Shown: positions 48,866 to 56,815 of the stretch, piece by piece
How positions within the stretch are numbered: the stretch's first letter is position 1
Layout: every line of letters begins with the position of its first letter
Origin: Mesorhizobium sp. M3A.F.Ca.ET.080.04.2.1
GTDB taxonomy: Bacteria > Pseudomonadota > Alphaproteobacteria > Rhizobiales > Rhizobiaceae
Assembly (NCBI RefSeq): GCF_003952525.1
Contig: NZ_CP034451.1
Location: forward strand, 2,914,001 to 2,978,000
Direction: 5' to 3'
Length of the DNA: 64,000 bases
The notes under the pieces: model-generated
What the model saw: the letters and a program-made list of their open reading frames with translations, nothing else
Told to the model about the DNA's origin: nothing
Databases searched by the model: none
Program-made: the position numbers and the translations under genes

Positions 48866-49461
48866 GAATTATCGTCGTGGGCGCCGGAGGCGATATCGGG
48901 AAAGCGGTCTGCAGCGAGTTGGGCTGCCGGCACGAGGTCATCAAGGCAGGACGGACGAGCGGCGACATTCAGGTCGACATAGCCGACCGCGCATCGGTCG
49001 AGGCCATGTACGCCAAATGCGCCCAGGTGGACGCCGTCATCTCGACCGCTGGCAATGTCCATTTCGGAGCGCTTGGCGAATACACCGAAGAGACCTTCAT
49101 GCTGGGCCTGCGCGATAAGGTCATGGGACAGGTCAATTTGGTGCTGGCAGGGTTGGCTGCCGTAAGCGACGGAGGCTCATTCACTTTGACAAGCGGAGTG
49201 CTCGACCGCGATCCCATTCGCATGGGAACGGCGGCAGCAACCGCGAATGGCGCCCTCGGAGCCTTTGTCCTCGGCGCGGCGATCGAGATGCCGCGCGGTC
49301 TGCGCATCAATGCCGTAAGCCCCGGACTTCTTGATGTGTCCGTGCCGAGATATGGCGAATGGTTCCCTGGCCATGAGCCGGTTTCGTCGAAACGGGTGGG
49401 GCTTGCCTATGCAAGAAGCGTGGAAGGAGCCATCACCGGCAAGGTGATCATCGTCGGGTAG
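48862..49461 (+). CDS. Short-chain dehydrogenase-like protein without the YxxxK pair
   Basis: 199 aa Rossmann protein. The cofactor loop is IIVVGAGGDIGKAV at residues 3-16, with VDAVISTAGNVHFGALGEY and FTLTSGVLDRDP following. Where classical SDRs have YxxxK this protein reads TAAATANGALGAFVLGAA, so the catalytic Tyr and Lys are missing, as in a known short SDR subgroup. The C-terminus LRINAVSPGLLD is conserved. It is coupled to the MerR gene. Role unknown; it may act as a binding protein or use another mechanism. Confidence 0.85.
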   Translation: MRIIVVGAGGDIGKAVCSELGCRHEVIKAGRTSGDIQVDIADRASVEAMYAKCAQVDAVISTAGNVHFGALGEYTEETFMLGLRDKVMGQVNLVLAGLAAVSDGGSFTLTSGVLDRDPIRMGTAAATANGALGAFVLGAAIEMPRGLRINAVSPGLLDVSVPRYGEWFPGHEPVSSKRVGLAYARSVEGAITGKVIIVG

Positions 49462-49588
49462 TCGGCGAAGCTCCGATGATCAACAAGCCGGGGTGAAAAG
49501 CGGAGTTCGGCGCGCGACTGGCGCATCCCGCCGGCGGTCTCGGAACGTAAGAAGCCCGGCATCGGCCGAGCTTTGGAATTTGATGCAT

Positions 49589-49619
49589 GGCCGACAACCT
49601 TCTGCAGAAGGTTGCGGCC
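49589..49619 (-). terminator. Palindromic hairpin after pntB
   Basis: CAACCTTCTGCAGAAGGTTG (49595-49614) is a perfect 20-nt palindrome, extended by GGCCG/CGGCC outside it with one bulged base. It lies 3 nt after the pntB stop. No T run follows, so it may stabilise the mRNA end or act as a rho-dependent or bidirectional terminator. Confidence 0.55.
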
Positions 49620-49621
49620 GA

Positions 49622-51019
49622 TCAGTGATCGAAGGCCTTGACGATTTCTTCCGTCATCTTCTTGGCGTCGCCGAGCAGCATCATGGTGCCGTCCTTGTAG
49701 AACAGCGTGTTATCGATGCCGGCATAGCCGGAGCCGAGCGAGCGCTTGACGAACAGGCAGGTGCGGGCCTTGTCGACATCGAGGATCGGCATGCCGTAGA
49801 TGGGGCTGCTCTTGTCATCGCGCGCGGACGGGTTGGTGACGTCGTTGGCACCGATGACGTAGGCAACGTCCGCCTGTGCGAACTCGGAGTTGATGTCCTC
49901 CAGCTCGAACACCTCGTCATAAGGCACATTGGCTTCGGCCAAGAGCACGTTCATATGGCCGGGCATGCGGCCGGCGACCGGGTGAATAGCGTATTTGACC
50001 TCGACGCCGTTGGCCTTGAGCTTATCGGCCATCTCGCGCAGCGCGTGCTGTGCCTGGGCGACCGCCATGCCGTAGCCGGGCACGATGATGACCTTTTGCG
50101 CGTTCATCATCAGGTAGGCGGCGTCGTCGGCCGAGCCCTGCTTGACGGTGCGCTCGATGCCGTCGTCGGCTGCCGCAGCGGTCTCGCCGCCGAAGCCGCC
50201 CAGGATGACCGAGATGAAGGAGCGGTTCATGCCCTTGCACATGATGTAGGACAGGATCGCACCGGAAGAGCCGACCAGCGCGCCGGTGATGATCAGCGCG
50301 AGGTTGCCGAGCGTGAAGCCGAGCGCCGCTGCCGCCCAGCCGGAATAGGAGTTCAGCATCGACACCACGACCGGCATGTCGGCGCCGCCGATCGGGATGA
50401 TCAAGAGCACGCCGAGCACCAGCGAGGCGGCGACGATCAGCCAGAAGATGAGCTTGGATTCGGTGGTGACCAAAAGCACGATCAGCACCACCAGGGCGAC
50501 GCCGAGCGCGATGTTGATGAGGTGGCGACCGCCGATCATGATCGGCTTGCCGGACATGCGGCCGTCGAGCTTCAGGAAGGCGATGACCGAGCCGGTGAAG
50601 GTGATGGCGCCGATGGCGACACCGAGGCTCATCTCGACAAGCGCCTGCGCATGGATGTCGCCTGCGGTGCCGATGCCGAAGCTTTCCGGCGCGTAGATGG
50701 CGGCGGCGGCCACCATGACGGCGGCGAAACCGACGAGCGAGTGGAAGGCTGCGACCAGCTGCGGCATCGAGGTCATGGCGATGCGGCGCGCGGTGACGGC
50801 GCCGATGCCGCCGCCGATGGCGAGGCCCAACACGATCAGGCCGAAACGGCCGGCGGATGGGGTCGCAAGCGCCAGCGTGGTGGCGATGGCAATGCCCATG
50901 CCGATCATGCCGTAGAGATTGCCCTGACGGCTGGTGGTCGGATGCGACAGACCGCGCAGCGCCAGAATGAACAGGATGCCGGAGACCAGATAGAGGAAGG
51001 AAGCGAGATTGACGGTCAC
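49622..51019 (-). CDS. pntB: NAD(P) transhydrogenase subunit beta
   Basis: 465 aa. The membrane part (residues 1-about 260, eight to nine spans, including LPQLV-type MTSMPQLVAAFHSLVGFAAV) forms the proton path. The C-terminal domain III binds NADP(H): VIIVPGYGMAVAQAQHALRE, YAIHPVAGRMPGHMNVLLAE and VIGANDVTNPSARDDKSSPI. It couples proton influx to hydride transfer from NADH to NADP+. It starts at GTG 51019, 1 nt after the stop of the small alpha subunit. Confidence 0.97.
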   Translation of the reverse strand: MTVNLASFLYLVSGILFILALRGLSHPTTSRQGNLYGMIGMGIAIATTLALATPSAGRFGLIVLGLAIGGGIGAVTARRIAMTSMPQLVAAFHSLVGFAAVMVAAAAIYAPESFGIGTAGDIHAQALVEMSLGVAIGAITFTGSVIAFLKLDGRMSGKPIMIGGRHLINIALGVALVVLIVLLVTTESKLIFWLIVAASLVLGVLLIIPIGGADMPVVVSMLNSYSGWAAAALGFTLGNLALIITGALVGSSGAILSYIMCKGMNRSFISVILGGFGGETAAAADDGIERTVKQGSADDAAYLMMNAQKVIIVPGYGMAVAQAQHALREMADKLKANGVEVKYAIHPVAGRMPGHMNVLLAEANVPYDEVFELEDINSEFAQADVAYVIGANDVTNPSARDDKSSPIYGMPILDVDKARTCLFVKRSLGSGYAGIDNTLFYKDGTMMLLGDAKKMTEEIVKAFDH

Positions 51020-51020
51020 G

Positions 51021-51443
51021 TCACTTATCCTTCTTCTTGTACATGGCGAGCATGCGCTGGGTGACGAGGAAGCCGCCGAAGATGTTGACCGAGACCAGCA
51101 CCAGCGCGACGAAGCCGAAGCCCGCTGCAAGGCCGGAGGCAGCAATGCCGATGGCAAGCAATGCGCCGACGACGATCACCGAGGAGATGGCGTTGGTGAC
51201 GGCCATCAGTGGCGTGTGCAGCGCCGGCGTCACCGACCACACGACGTAATAGCCGACGAAGATCGCCAGCACGAAGATGGCGAAGCGGAAGACGAAGGGA
51301 TCGATGACGCCGCCGGAGAGAGCATGCGCGGCACCGCCGGCAGCGTCCGCGGCGGCGGGGGCGTTGGCCAGATCCTGGACCGCAAGGCGAACGGCGGCGG
51401 TGGCCTGATCGAGCTGGTCGAGGGCTTTCTGCAGCTGTTCCAT
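51021..51443 (-). CDS. NAD(P) transhydrogenase alpha subunit, membrane part (PntA2)
   Basis: 140 aa with about four membrane spans ([38 protein letters not shown] and [19 protein letters not shown]). This is the separate C-terminal part of the alpha subunit, as in Rhodospirillum rubrum. ATG 51443 overlaps the large alpha stop by one base (TGATG). Confidence 0.95.
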   Translation of the reverse strand: MEQLQKALDQLDQATAAVRLAVQDLANAPAAADAAGGAAHALSGGVIDPFVFRFAIFVLAIFVGYYVVWSVTPALHTPLMAVTNAISSVIVVGALLAIGIAASGLAAGFGFVALVLVSVNIFGGFLVTQRMLAMYKKKDK

Positions 51444-52705
51444 CACGCTGTCCCTTTTGGCTTGGCGGCAGACTTCTTCGCCGTTGTCTTCCTAGCAGCT
51501 GGCTTCTCGGAGGCGTCGGCGACGATGGTCGTGGCCGGGATCGCGGCCGGTTCGGTGCGCGGCGCCTCGACCGCCCTGGCGAAGTTCGGATGCACGACCT
51601 TGCCGCCGTCGGTCAGCATGGTCGCCTTGACCAGTTCGTCGTCGCGCTTGATGGCAAGCTCCTTCGTCGCCTTGTCGACCATCGTTTCGAGGAAGGCATA
51701 GAGGTTCTTGGCATAGAGCAGCGAGGCGGACGCTGCGACGCGGCCGGGCACGTTGAGATGGCCGACGATCTTGACGCCGTTTTCTGTCGTCACGACCTTG
51801 CCGGCCTCCGCGCCCTCGACATTGCCGCCGCGCTCCACCGCAAGGTCGACGATCACCGAGCCCGGCTTCATCGAGGCGACCATGGCGGCCGAGACCAGCT
51901 TCGGCGCCGGACGGCCGGGGATCAGCGCCGTGGTGATGACGATGTCTTGCTTGGCGATGTGCTCGGCGGTCAGCGCCGCCTGCTTGGCCTGGTATTCCTT
52001 CGACATTTCCTTGGCGTAGCCGCCCGCCGTCTCGGCCGCCTTGAACTCCTCGTCCTCGACCGCCAGGAATTTCGCGCCGAGCGACTGCACCTGCTCCTTC
52101 ACAGCAGGACGCACGTCGGTGGCGGTGACCACGGCGCCGAGCCGGCGCGCGGTGGCGATCGCCTGCAGGCCGGCGACGCCGACGCCCATGATGAAGGTCT
52201 TGGCCGCCGGCACGGTGCCCGCCGCCGTCATCATCATCGGCAGCGCGCGGTCATATTCGGCGGCCGCATCGACCACTGCCTGGTAGCCGGCGAGATTGGC
52301 CTGCGAGGACAACACGTCCATCACCTGCGCGCGGGTGATGCGGGGCATGAACTCCATGGAAAAGGCGGTGATGCCGGCCCTGGCCATCGCGGCAAGCGCC
52401 GCATCGTTGCCATAGGGATCCATGATGGCGATGACGGCAGCGCCCGACTTATAGCCCGTCAGCTCGCCGTCGGTCGGCCGGCGCACTTTCAGGACCACGT
52501 CGGCCTTCTTGGCGTCGGCGGCCGTTCCGATCGTGCCGCCGACAGCGGCAAAATCCTGATCGACGATGCGCGAACCGAGGCCGGCGCCCTTCTCGACGAC
52601 CACATCGAAGCCGAGGCCCACCAGGCGCTTCACCGTCTCAGGCGAAGCCGCGACGCGCGGCTCGTTCGGGTCAACCTCACGAGGGATGAATACCGTCTGT
52701 CCCAC
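51443..52705 (-). CDS. pntA: NAD(P) transhydrogenase alpha subunit, NAD-binding part (PntA1)
   Basis: 420 aa soluble domain I. It resembles alanine dehydrogenase: [20 protein letters not shown] at the start, then [20 protein letters not shown], the NAD-binding Rossmann loop near residue 170, and [20 protein letters not shown]. The Lys/Ala-rich tail ([18 protein letters not shown]) is a linker and not conserved. It is first of the pntA1-pntA2-pntB operon. It binds NAD(H) and docks onto the membrane part. Confidence 0.96.
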   Translation of the reverse strand: MGQTVFIPREVDPNEPRVAASPETVKRLVGLGFDVVVEKGAGLGSRIVDQDFAAVGGTIGTAADAKKADVVLKVRRPTDGELTGYKSGAAVIAIMDPYGNDAALAAMARAGITAFSMEFMPRITRAQVMDVLSSQANLAGYQAVVDAAAEYDRALPMMMTAAGTVPAAKTFIMGVGVAGLQAIATARRLGAVVTATDVRPAVKEQVQSLGAKFLAVEDEEFKAAETAGGYAKEMSKEYQAKQAALTAEHIAKQDIVITTALIPGRPAPKLVSAAMVASMKPGSVIVDLAVERGGNVEGAEAGKVVTTENGVKIVGHLNVPGRVAASASLLYAKNLYAFLETMVDKATKELAIKRDDELVKATMLTDGGKVVHPNFARAVEAPRTEPAAIPATTIVADASEKPAARKTTAKKSAAKPKGTA

Positions 52706-52792
52706 CGCATGATCCTTTCGGCTGGAACCTGTTTGCGCAAGGCGTGCGCCGGGTTTCCCGGCGGGACGTCATTGGCAATGGGCTTTGGAAAT

Positions 52793-53017
52793 CTATCGCA
52801 GAATGAAGGCGCCGGCGGCCATGATCAGCATGAACAGGATGGTCGCCGAGAAGAAGCCGCCAACGAAGAAGCCGAAGGCCATCGCCACGAGCAGGGCGAC
52901 GCAGACGAGCGAGCCGTATTTGGCGAGCGCCAGGAAGGCCGCGTAGGTGCGGTCGTGCTCGGCATAGTCCATCTTCGCGCCCAGTTCGACAGGACCGGTC
53001 GGCGTGTGTTCGGCCAT
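52793..53017 (-). CDS. aa3-type cytochrome c oxidase subunit IV
   Basis: 74 aa. A short polar N-terminus with the family motif MDYAEHDRTYAAFLALAKYG is followed by two membrane helices. It is the small bacterial subunit IV of the aa3 oxidase. ATG 53017 follows AAGGGGTACTCC. It lies just upstream of pntA1 on the same strand and may share its transcript. Confidence 0.9.
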   Translation of the reverse strand: MAEHTPTGPVELGAKMDYAEHDRTYAAFLALAKYGSLVCVALLVAMAFGFFVGGFFSATILFMLIMAAGAFILR

Positions 53018-53030
53018 TAGGAGTACCCCT

Positions 53031-53046
53031 TCGAAGATATCTTCGA
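53031..53046. promoter_or_regulatory. 16-bp perfect palindrome upstream of oxidase subunit IV
   Basis: TCGAAGATATCTTCGA is fully self-complementary. It lies 13 nt before the subunit IV start, just before its AAGGGG ribosome site. It may be an operator or leader hairpin. Function unknown. Confidence 0.4.
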
Positions 53047-53177
53047 GGCACATAGCGAAAAGCCGAACGGAGAGCAATGGCGCTATTGCCGCACAGCAGG
53101 CGACAACAGCGTCAAACGAAAGTTGAAATTGGGGAGAGGACGGCGACCGGCGTTATGCGCCGCGATTCCTCGGTCTT

Positions 53178-53327
53178 TCAGGCCGCGAGATGCGGGAAAA
53201 GCCCGAGCAAGCCGACGACGATCAGGTAGAGCGCGACGATGTAGTTGAGCAGGCGCGGCATCACCAGGATGAGCACGCCGGCAATCAGCGAGATCAGCGG
53301 CGTGAGCGCGAGCGAATGGATGGTCAT
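53178..53327 (-). CDS. DUF3096 small membrane protein
   Basis: 49 aa, too short for most gene finders. Reading from ATG 53327: MTIHSLALTPLISLIAGVLI, then LVMPRLLNYIVALYLIVVG and LLGLFPHLAA. Two hydrophobic helices around a Pro-Arg turn and the MPRLLNYIVA-LYLI-VGLLGL pattern fit DUF3096. AAAGGACACCGAC before the ATG gives a plausible ribosome site. Function unknown. Confidence 0.85.
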   Translation of the reverse strand: MTIHSLALTPLISLIAGVLILVMPRLLNYIVALYLIVVGLLGLFPHLAA

Positions 53328-53432
53328 GTCGGTGTCCTTTCGAGGATTGCTGCCTGCAAGGCAAGTTGCCCCGCCCCCAAACGCGGATCGCGCCGGAAAG
53401 CTCCGCTGGGGCCATCACTCAGCCGTGAGGTC

Positions 53433-54212
53433 TCAGGCCGCCTCGTGGAAGTATTTTGCCGTCGGCAGGATGGTCAGTGGCGCGAGTTCGCCGGCATTGG
53501 GAGTGTCGAACAGCATGCGCTGCTCCATCGGCGTCGAACGGAAGAAAGGGAAGCGCGAGAAGGAGCGTTCGCGAATGGCCGCGACATTGGCGCGATAGAG
53601 CACGACTTGATAATTCAGGCCCGGGTAGTCTCGGAGCTCGCCGATCTGTTCCGAACAATAGATGCGGCGGTAGAATCCGGCATGTTCCGGCCGGATGGTA
53701 GAGAGGCAGTAAGGCGCATCGAAATAGAAGCACGCCATGCCGGCAAGTCTGAGCGTCAGGTAAGGAATTTGTGGGTATACGCGCGACCAGTCCGGATCAG
53801 CAGCGAAGCGGCTCGGGTCGACGAAATGCGCGCCGGCCGCGAGCATTGGCCGCAATATGTCGCCATAGACCGTCGTCGAAGGCGATTGCGGCGTCGCGCT
53901 GCAGGCATGGTGAATGCGCAGCGTGCTTACCAAAGTTCCGTCTATGTAGATGCCAAATTTGGAGCAGTTCTCTGCTTCGTCGAGATCGTCATGAACGATG
54001 TGGGCGGGATTTTCCGGCACCATATCGCTCATGCGGTAGGATTTGTAGCGCAACCTATATATGTCTTCGAGGTCTTCGCCCTTGTCGCAACGGCGATACT
54101 CGGTCCGCTCCAGGATTGTTGCGACATGACGGGCGAAACTCGATGTGTTGTAAGACGCATCTACTTCGCTTGCGCTCGCACGTTGGCGAAGCGCACTCAT
54201 CTGCGCATCCAT
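53433..54212 (-). CDS. FeeM/autoinducer-synthase-like N-acyltransferase
   Basis: 259 aa GNAT-type protein. The block IYRLRYKSYRMSDMVPENPA, DDLDEAENCSKFGIYIDGTLVSTLRI fits the start of acyl-homoserine-lactone and N-acyl amino acid synthases, and FVDPSRFAADPDW stands where they have the E-x-SR core. The C-terminus has GFYRRIYCSEQIGELRDYPG. It would transfer a fatty acyl group from acyl-ACP to an amino-acid-like acceptor. The acceptor is unknown. ATG 54212 follows GGGGACAGTGC. No LuxR-type gene is adjacent; an inverted repeat lies in the promoter region. Confidence 0.8.
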   Translation of the reverse strand: MDAQMSALRQRASASEVDASYNTSSFARHVATILERTEYRRCDKGEDLEDIYRLRYKSYRMSDMVPENPAHIVHDDLDEAENCSKFGIYIDGTLVSTLRIHHACSATPQSPSTTVYGDILRPMLAAGAHFVDPSRFAADPDWSRVYPQIPYLTLRLAGMACFYFDAPYCLSTIRPEHAGFYRRIYCSEQIGELRDYPGLNYQVVLYRANVAAIRERSFSRFPFFRSTPMEQRMLFDTPNAGELAPLTILPTAKYFHEAA

Positions 54213-54294
54213 GCACTGTCCCCGTAAACTGCCGCCGCGTTGCAACCCTACGACAGGGCGGCAGGATGTAAAGATGAAAATGAGACAGAGGTCG

Positions 54295-54326
54295 TTTACC
54301 GAGGGTTAAGGTTAATATTCGGTAAA
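54295..54326. promoter_or_regulatory. 8-bp inverted repeat in AT-rich promoter region
   Basis: TTTACCGA (54295-54302) and TCGGTAAA (54319-54326) are perfect inverted copies 16 nt apart in an AT-rich segment upstream of the FeeM-like gene. Candidate operator; it could also be part of the terminator of the upstream GGDEF-EAL gene. Confidence 0.4.
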
Positions 54327-54358
54327 ATTGCAATAAAATGCCGCGCTTTGGCGCAAAT

Positions 54359-56671
54359 CTAGCGGCGTGCCGCTTTTCCGGCTGTCTCGATGTCCTTGGC
54401 GAAAGGCCAGACTGTGGTCGACATCGTCTCGATACCGGATGCGCTCAGCGCCGAGCCGAACAGGAAACCCTGCACCAAATCCGGTTTGACCTCCAGCGCC
54501 AAGATCTTGAGTTGTTCGAAGGTTTCTACGCCTTCGACCGTCACCGCGAGGCCGAGCGGCCGCGACAGACTGACGATGCCGCGCAGCAACTCCAGCGATC
54601 GGATGTTCTGGGTAACGTCGATGAGAAAAGAGCGGTCGATCTTGATCTTGTCGAGCGGCAGCTTGTGCAGATAGCTGAGGCTCGAATAGCCGGTGCCGAA
54701 GTCGTCAAGCGCAATGCGCACGCCCAGCTGCTTCAACTCCTCGATATACTGTCTTGTCAGCGACTTGTCGTCGAGCAGCGCCGTCTCGGTGACCTCGATC
54801 TCGAGGCGCTGGGGCGAAAGGCCCGAGGTCACCAGCGCATCCCGCACTTTGTGCACGACGTCGCGGTTGCGGAAATCCCTGGCCGAGAGGTTGACGGAAA
54901 CGCTGGTTTGCGCCGGCCACTTCGCGCATTCCGCGCAGGCCGCCTGGAGCACGAAGCTACTTATCTCGGAGATAATGCCCATCTCCTCGGCCAGCGGGAT
55001 GAAGATGCCGGGTGAAATCGGCCCGAGGTCGGGGTGATCCCAGCGGCAGAGCGCTTCGCAGCTTGCGATGCGCATCGAGCTCATCGCCACGATGGGCTGG
55101 TAGACGACCCGCAGTCCCTTGTTTTCAATGGCAGCGCGCAGATCGGCCTTCATCAGCTGGCGATTGCGGAAGGCGGCATCCATCGATGCCTCGAACAGCC
55201 GCCAACTGTTCTTGCCAAGCTCCTTGGCCTTGTAGAGGGCAAGGTCGGCTTTGACGATCATGGCGTCGACATCGGTGTCCCTGACCGTCGACAGCACCGC
55301 GCCGCCGCTGGCCTGGATGCGCAGGCCGTGGCCGGCGACGTCGACCTCGCCCTGCAGGTCGGCGAAAATCTCGTCCAGCAGGTTGTTGAGGTGGCTTTCG
55401 TCCTCGATACGATCGAAATAGATCATGAACTCGTCGCCGCCAAAGCGGCTGACATTGATGCCGGATCCTGCGATCGCCGAGAGCCGTTCGGCCACAGCGT
55501 AGATCAGCCCGTCGCCGACCGGATGGCCAAGCGTGTCGTTGACGCTCTTGAAGTCGTCCAGGTCGAGCACGGCGAGGCCGCAGAGCCGGTCGCGATCGCC
55601 GGAGGCCATCGCCTCGCCGACCAGCTCGTGGAAATAGGCGCGGTTCGGCAGGCCGGTGAGGTTGTCATAGCGCGCCATGAAGCGGATCTTTTCCTCCGCC
55701 TCGACACGGGCCGTCACGTCCTCGAAGGTGATCACGCCGAGTTCCTGGCTGCCTTCGCGCGCCGAGAACTCGTAGTGCTGGCCGTTGGCCAGCGAGACCA
55801 GCACCTTGCGGTCGCGCCCTTCGCGCAAAGCGCGCGTCAGCTGCGCCTCGATGTAGCGGCAGTCCTTCGGCGCCAGCATGCCGCCGGCCACGCCGCGCAT
55901 CAGCAGGCCATGGATCGATCGCCCCAGCAGGGCATCCGCCGATCTCAGCGACATCAGATGCGCCGCCTCGGCATTGGCCACCGCAACGCGTCCGTCAGGC
56001 CCCAGCATGACCAGGCCATGCGACATGGTGTTGAGCGCGCGATTGAAGCGCTGGGCTATGCGACTGGCCTTCTTTTCCTCCGACAGCGCAGCAAAAAGCA
56101 CCTCGCGGACCATGTCCGCGAAGCGCTTGATGGCGAACAAGAAAGGCGCCGATAGGAGACCAAGAATGAAATGGTATGGGTCCCCGCGCAGGATGAAGCC
56201 CAGCGAAATCGGCCAGGTCATCGTCATGATGAAGATCATGACCATGCGGGGAGAGCCATAATTGCGGCCGGCGATCGATGTGGCTGAAGCCAGGGTCACG
56301 CAGACGGCGGAGATCTCCGCGAAATTGTCATGCGCCAAATAGATGCCAACAAAACAGAAGGCACCCAACATCAAGCCATGCATCGAACCGTAGAGAATGT
56401 AGTCGTTCTCACGGCGGCGGGCTTCTTCCCAGTTCTTCGGCGAGGGCGCATTGCGGTATTTGCTGATGTTTCGCAGGCGAAGGAAAGCCACCGTCAGCAG
56501 TCCTGCGGCAACAGCGATGTAGGTGGGCTCCTTGGTCTTCCAGTAAACCAGGAAGACCAGCAAGGTCTGGGCGAAGAATCCGATAGATAGCGTCAGACCG
56601 TCGCGAAACAGGGTTTCCACGAACGGGATGTAGACGTCGACCGGGATCTCGTTTTTTCTTCGCAGATTCAC
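54359..56671 (-). CDS. Membrane-bound PAS-GGDEF-EAL c-di-GMP protein
   Basis: 770 aa. An N-terminal membrane region of about 180 residues with five to six spans is followed by a PAS-like domain (LNTMSHGLVMLGPDGRVAVA). The GGDEF domain has VSRFGGDEFMIYFDR, an intact active site, but no clear RxxD inhibitory site five residues before it. The EAL domain has ASCEALCRW, SVNLSARDFRNRD, LEIEVTETALLDD, IALDDFGTGYSSLSYLH and KIKIDRSFL, so metal and catalytic residues are present and phosphodiesterase activity is likely. The start is uncertain between GTG 56671 and TTG 56698. Confidence 0.93.
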   Translation of the reverse strand: MNLRRKNEIPVDVYIPFVETLFRDGLTLSIGFFAQTLLVFLVYWKTKEPTYIAVAAGLLTVAFLRLRNISKYRNAPSPKNWEEARRRENDYILYGSMHGLMLGAFCFVGIYLAHDNFAEISAVCVTLASATSIAGRNYGSPRMVMIFIMTMTWPISLGFILRGDPYHFILGLLSAPFLFAIKRFADMVREVLFAALSEEKKASRIAQRFNRALNTMSHGLVMLGPDGRVAVANAEAAHLMSLRSADALLGRSIHGLLMRGVAGGMLAPKDCRYIEAQLTRALREGRDRKVLVSLANGQHYEFSAREGSQELGVITFEDVTARVEAEEKIRFMARYDNLTGLPNRAYFHELVGEAMASGDRDRLCGLAVLDLDDFKSVNDTLGHPVGDGLIYAVAERLSAIAGSGINVSRFGGDEFMIYFDRIEDESHLNNLLDEIFADLQGEVDVAGHGLRIQASGGAVLSTVRDTDVDAMIVKADLALYKAKELGKNSWRLFEASMDAAFRNRQLMKADLRAAIENKGLRVVYQPIVAMSSMRIASCEALCRWDHPDLGPISPGIFIPLAEEMGIISEISSFVLQAACAECAKWPAQTSVSVNLSARDFRNRDVVHKVRDALVTSGLSPQRLEIEVTETALLDDKSLTRQYIEELKQLGVRIALDDFGTGYSSLSYLHKLPLDKIKIDRSFLIDVTQNIRSLELLRGIVSLSRPLGLAVTVEGVETFEQLKILALEVKPDLVQGFLFGSALSASGIETMSTTVWPFAKDIETAGKAARR

Positions 56672-56815
56672 GCCTGAATCCCAACCCTTGGGAGCCAAGG
56701 AGTGTCATATCCGCCTTAAGAAAGGTTTAGAGGGAGCTTTTTTGCCCCCGCAGTCAAGCGGGTTTCCGCAATGCAGGGTTGGGAATTTTAGCTTCAGGTA
56801 AATAAGCCGTATCGA

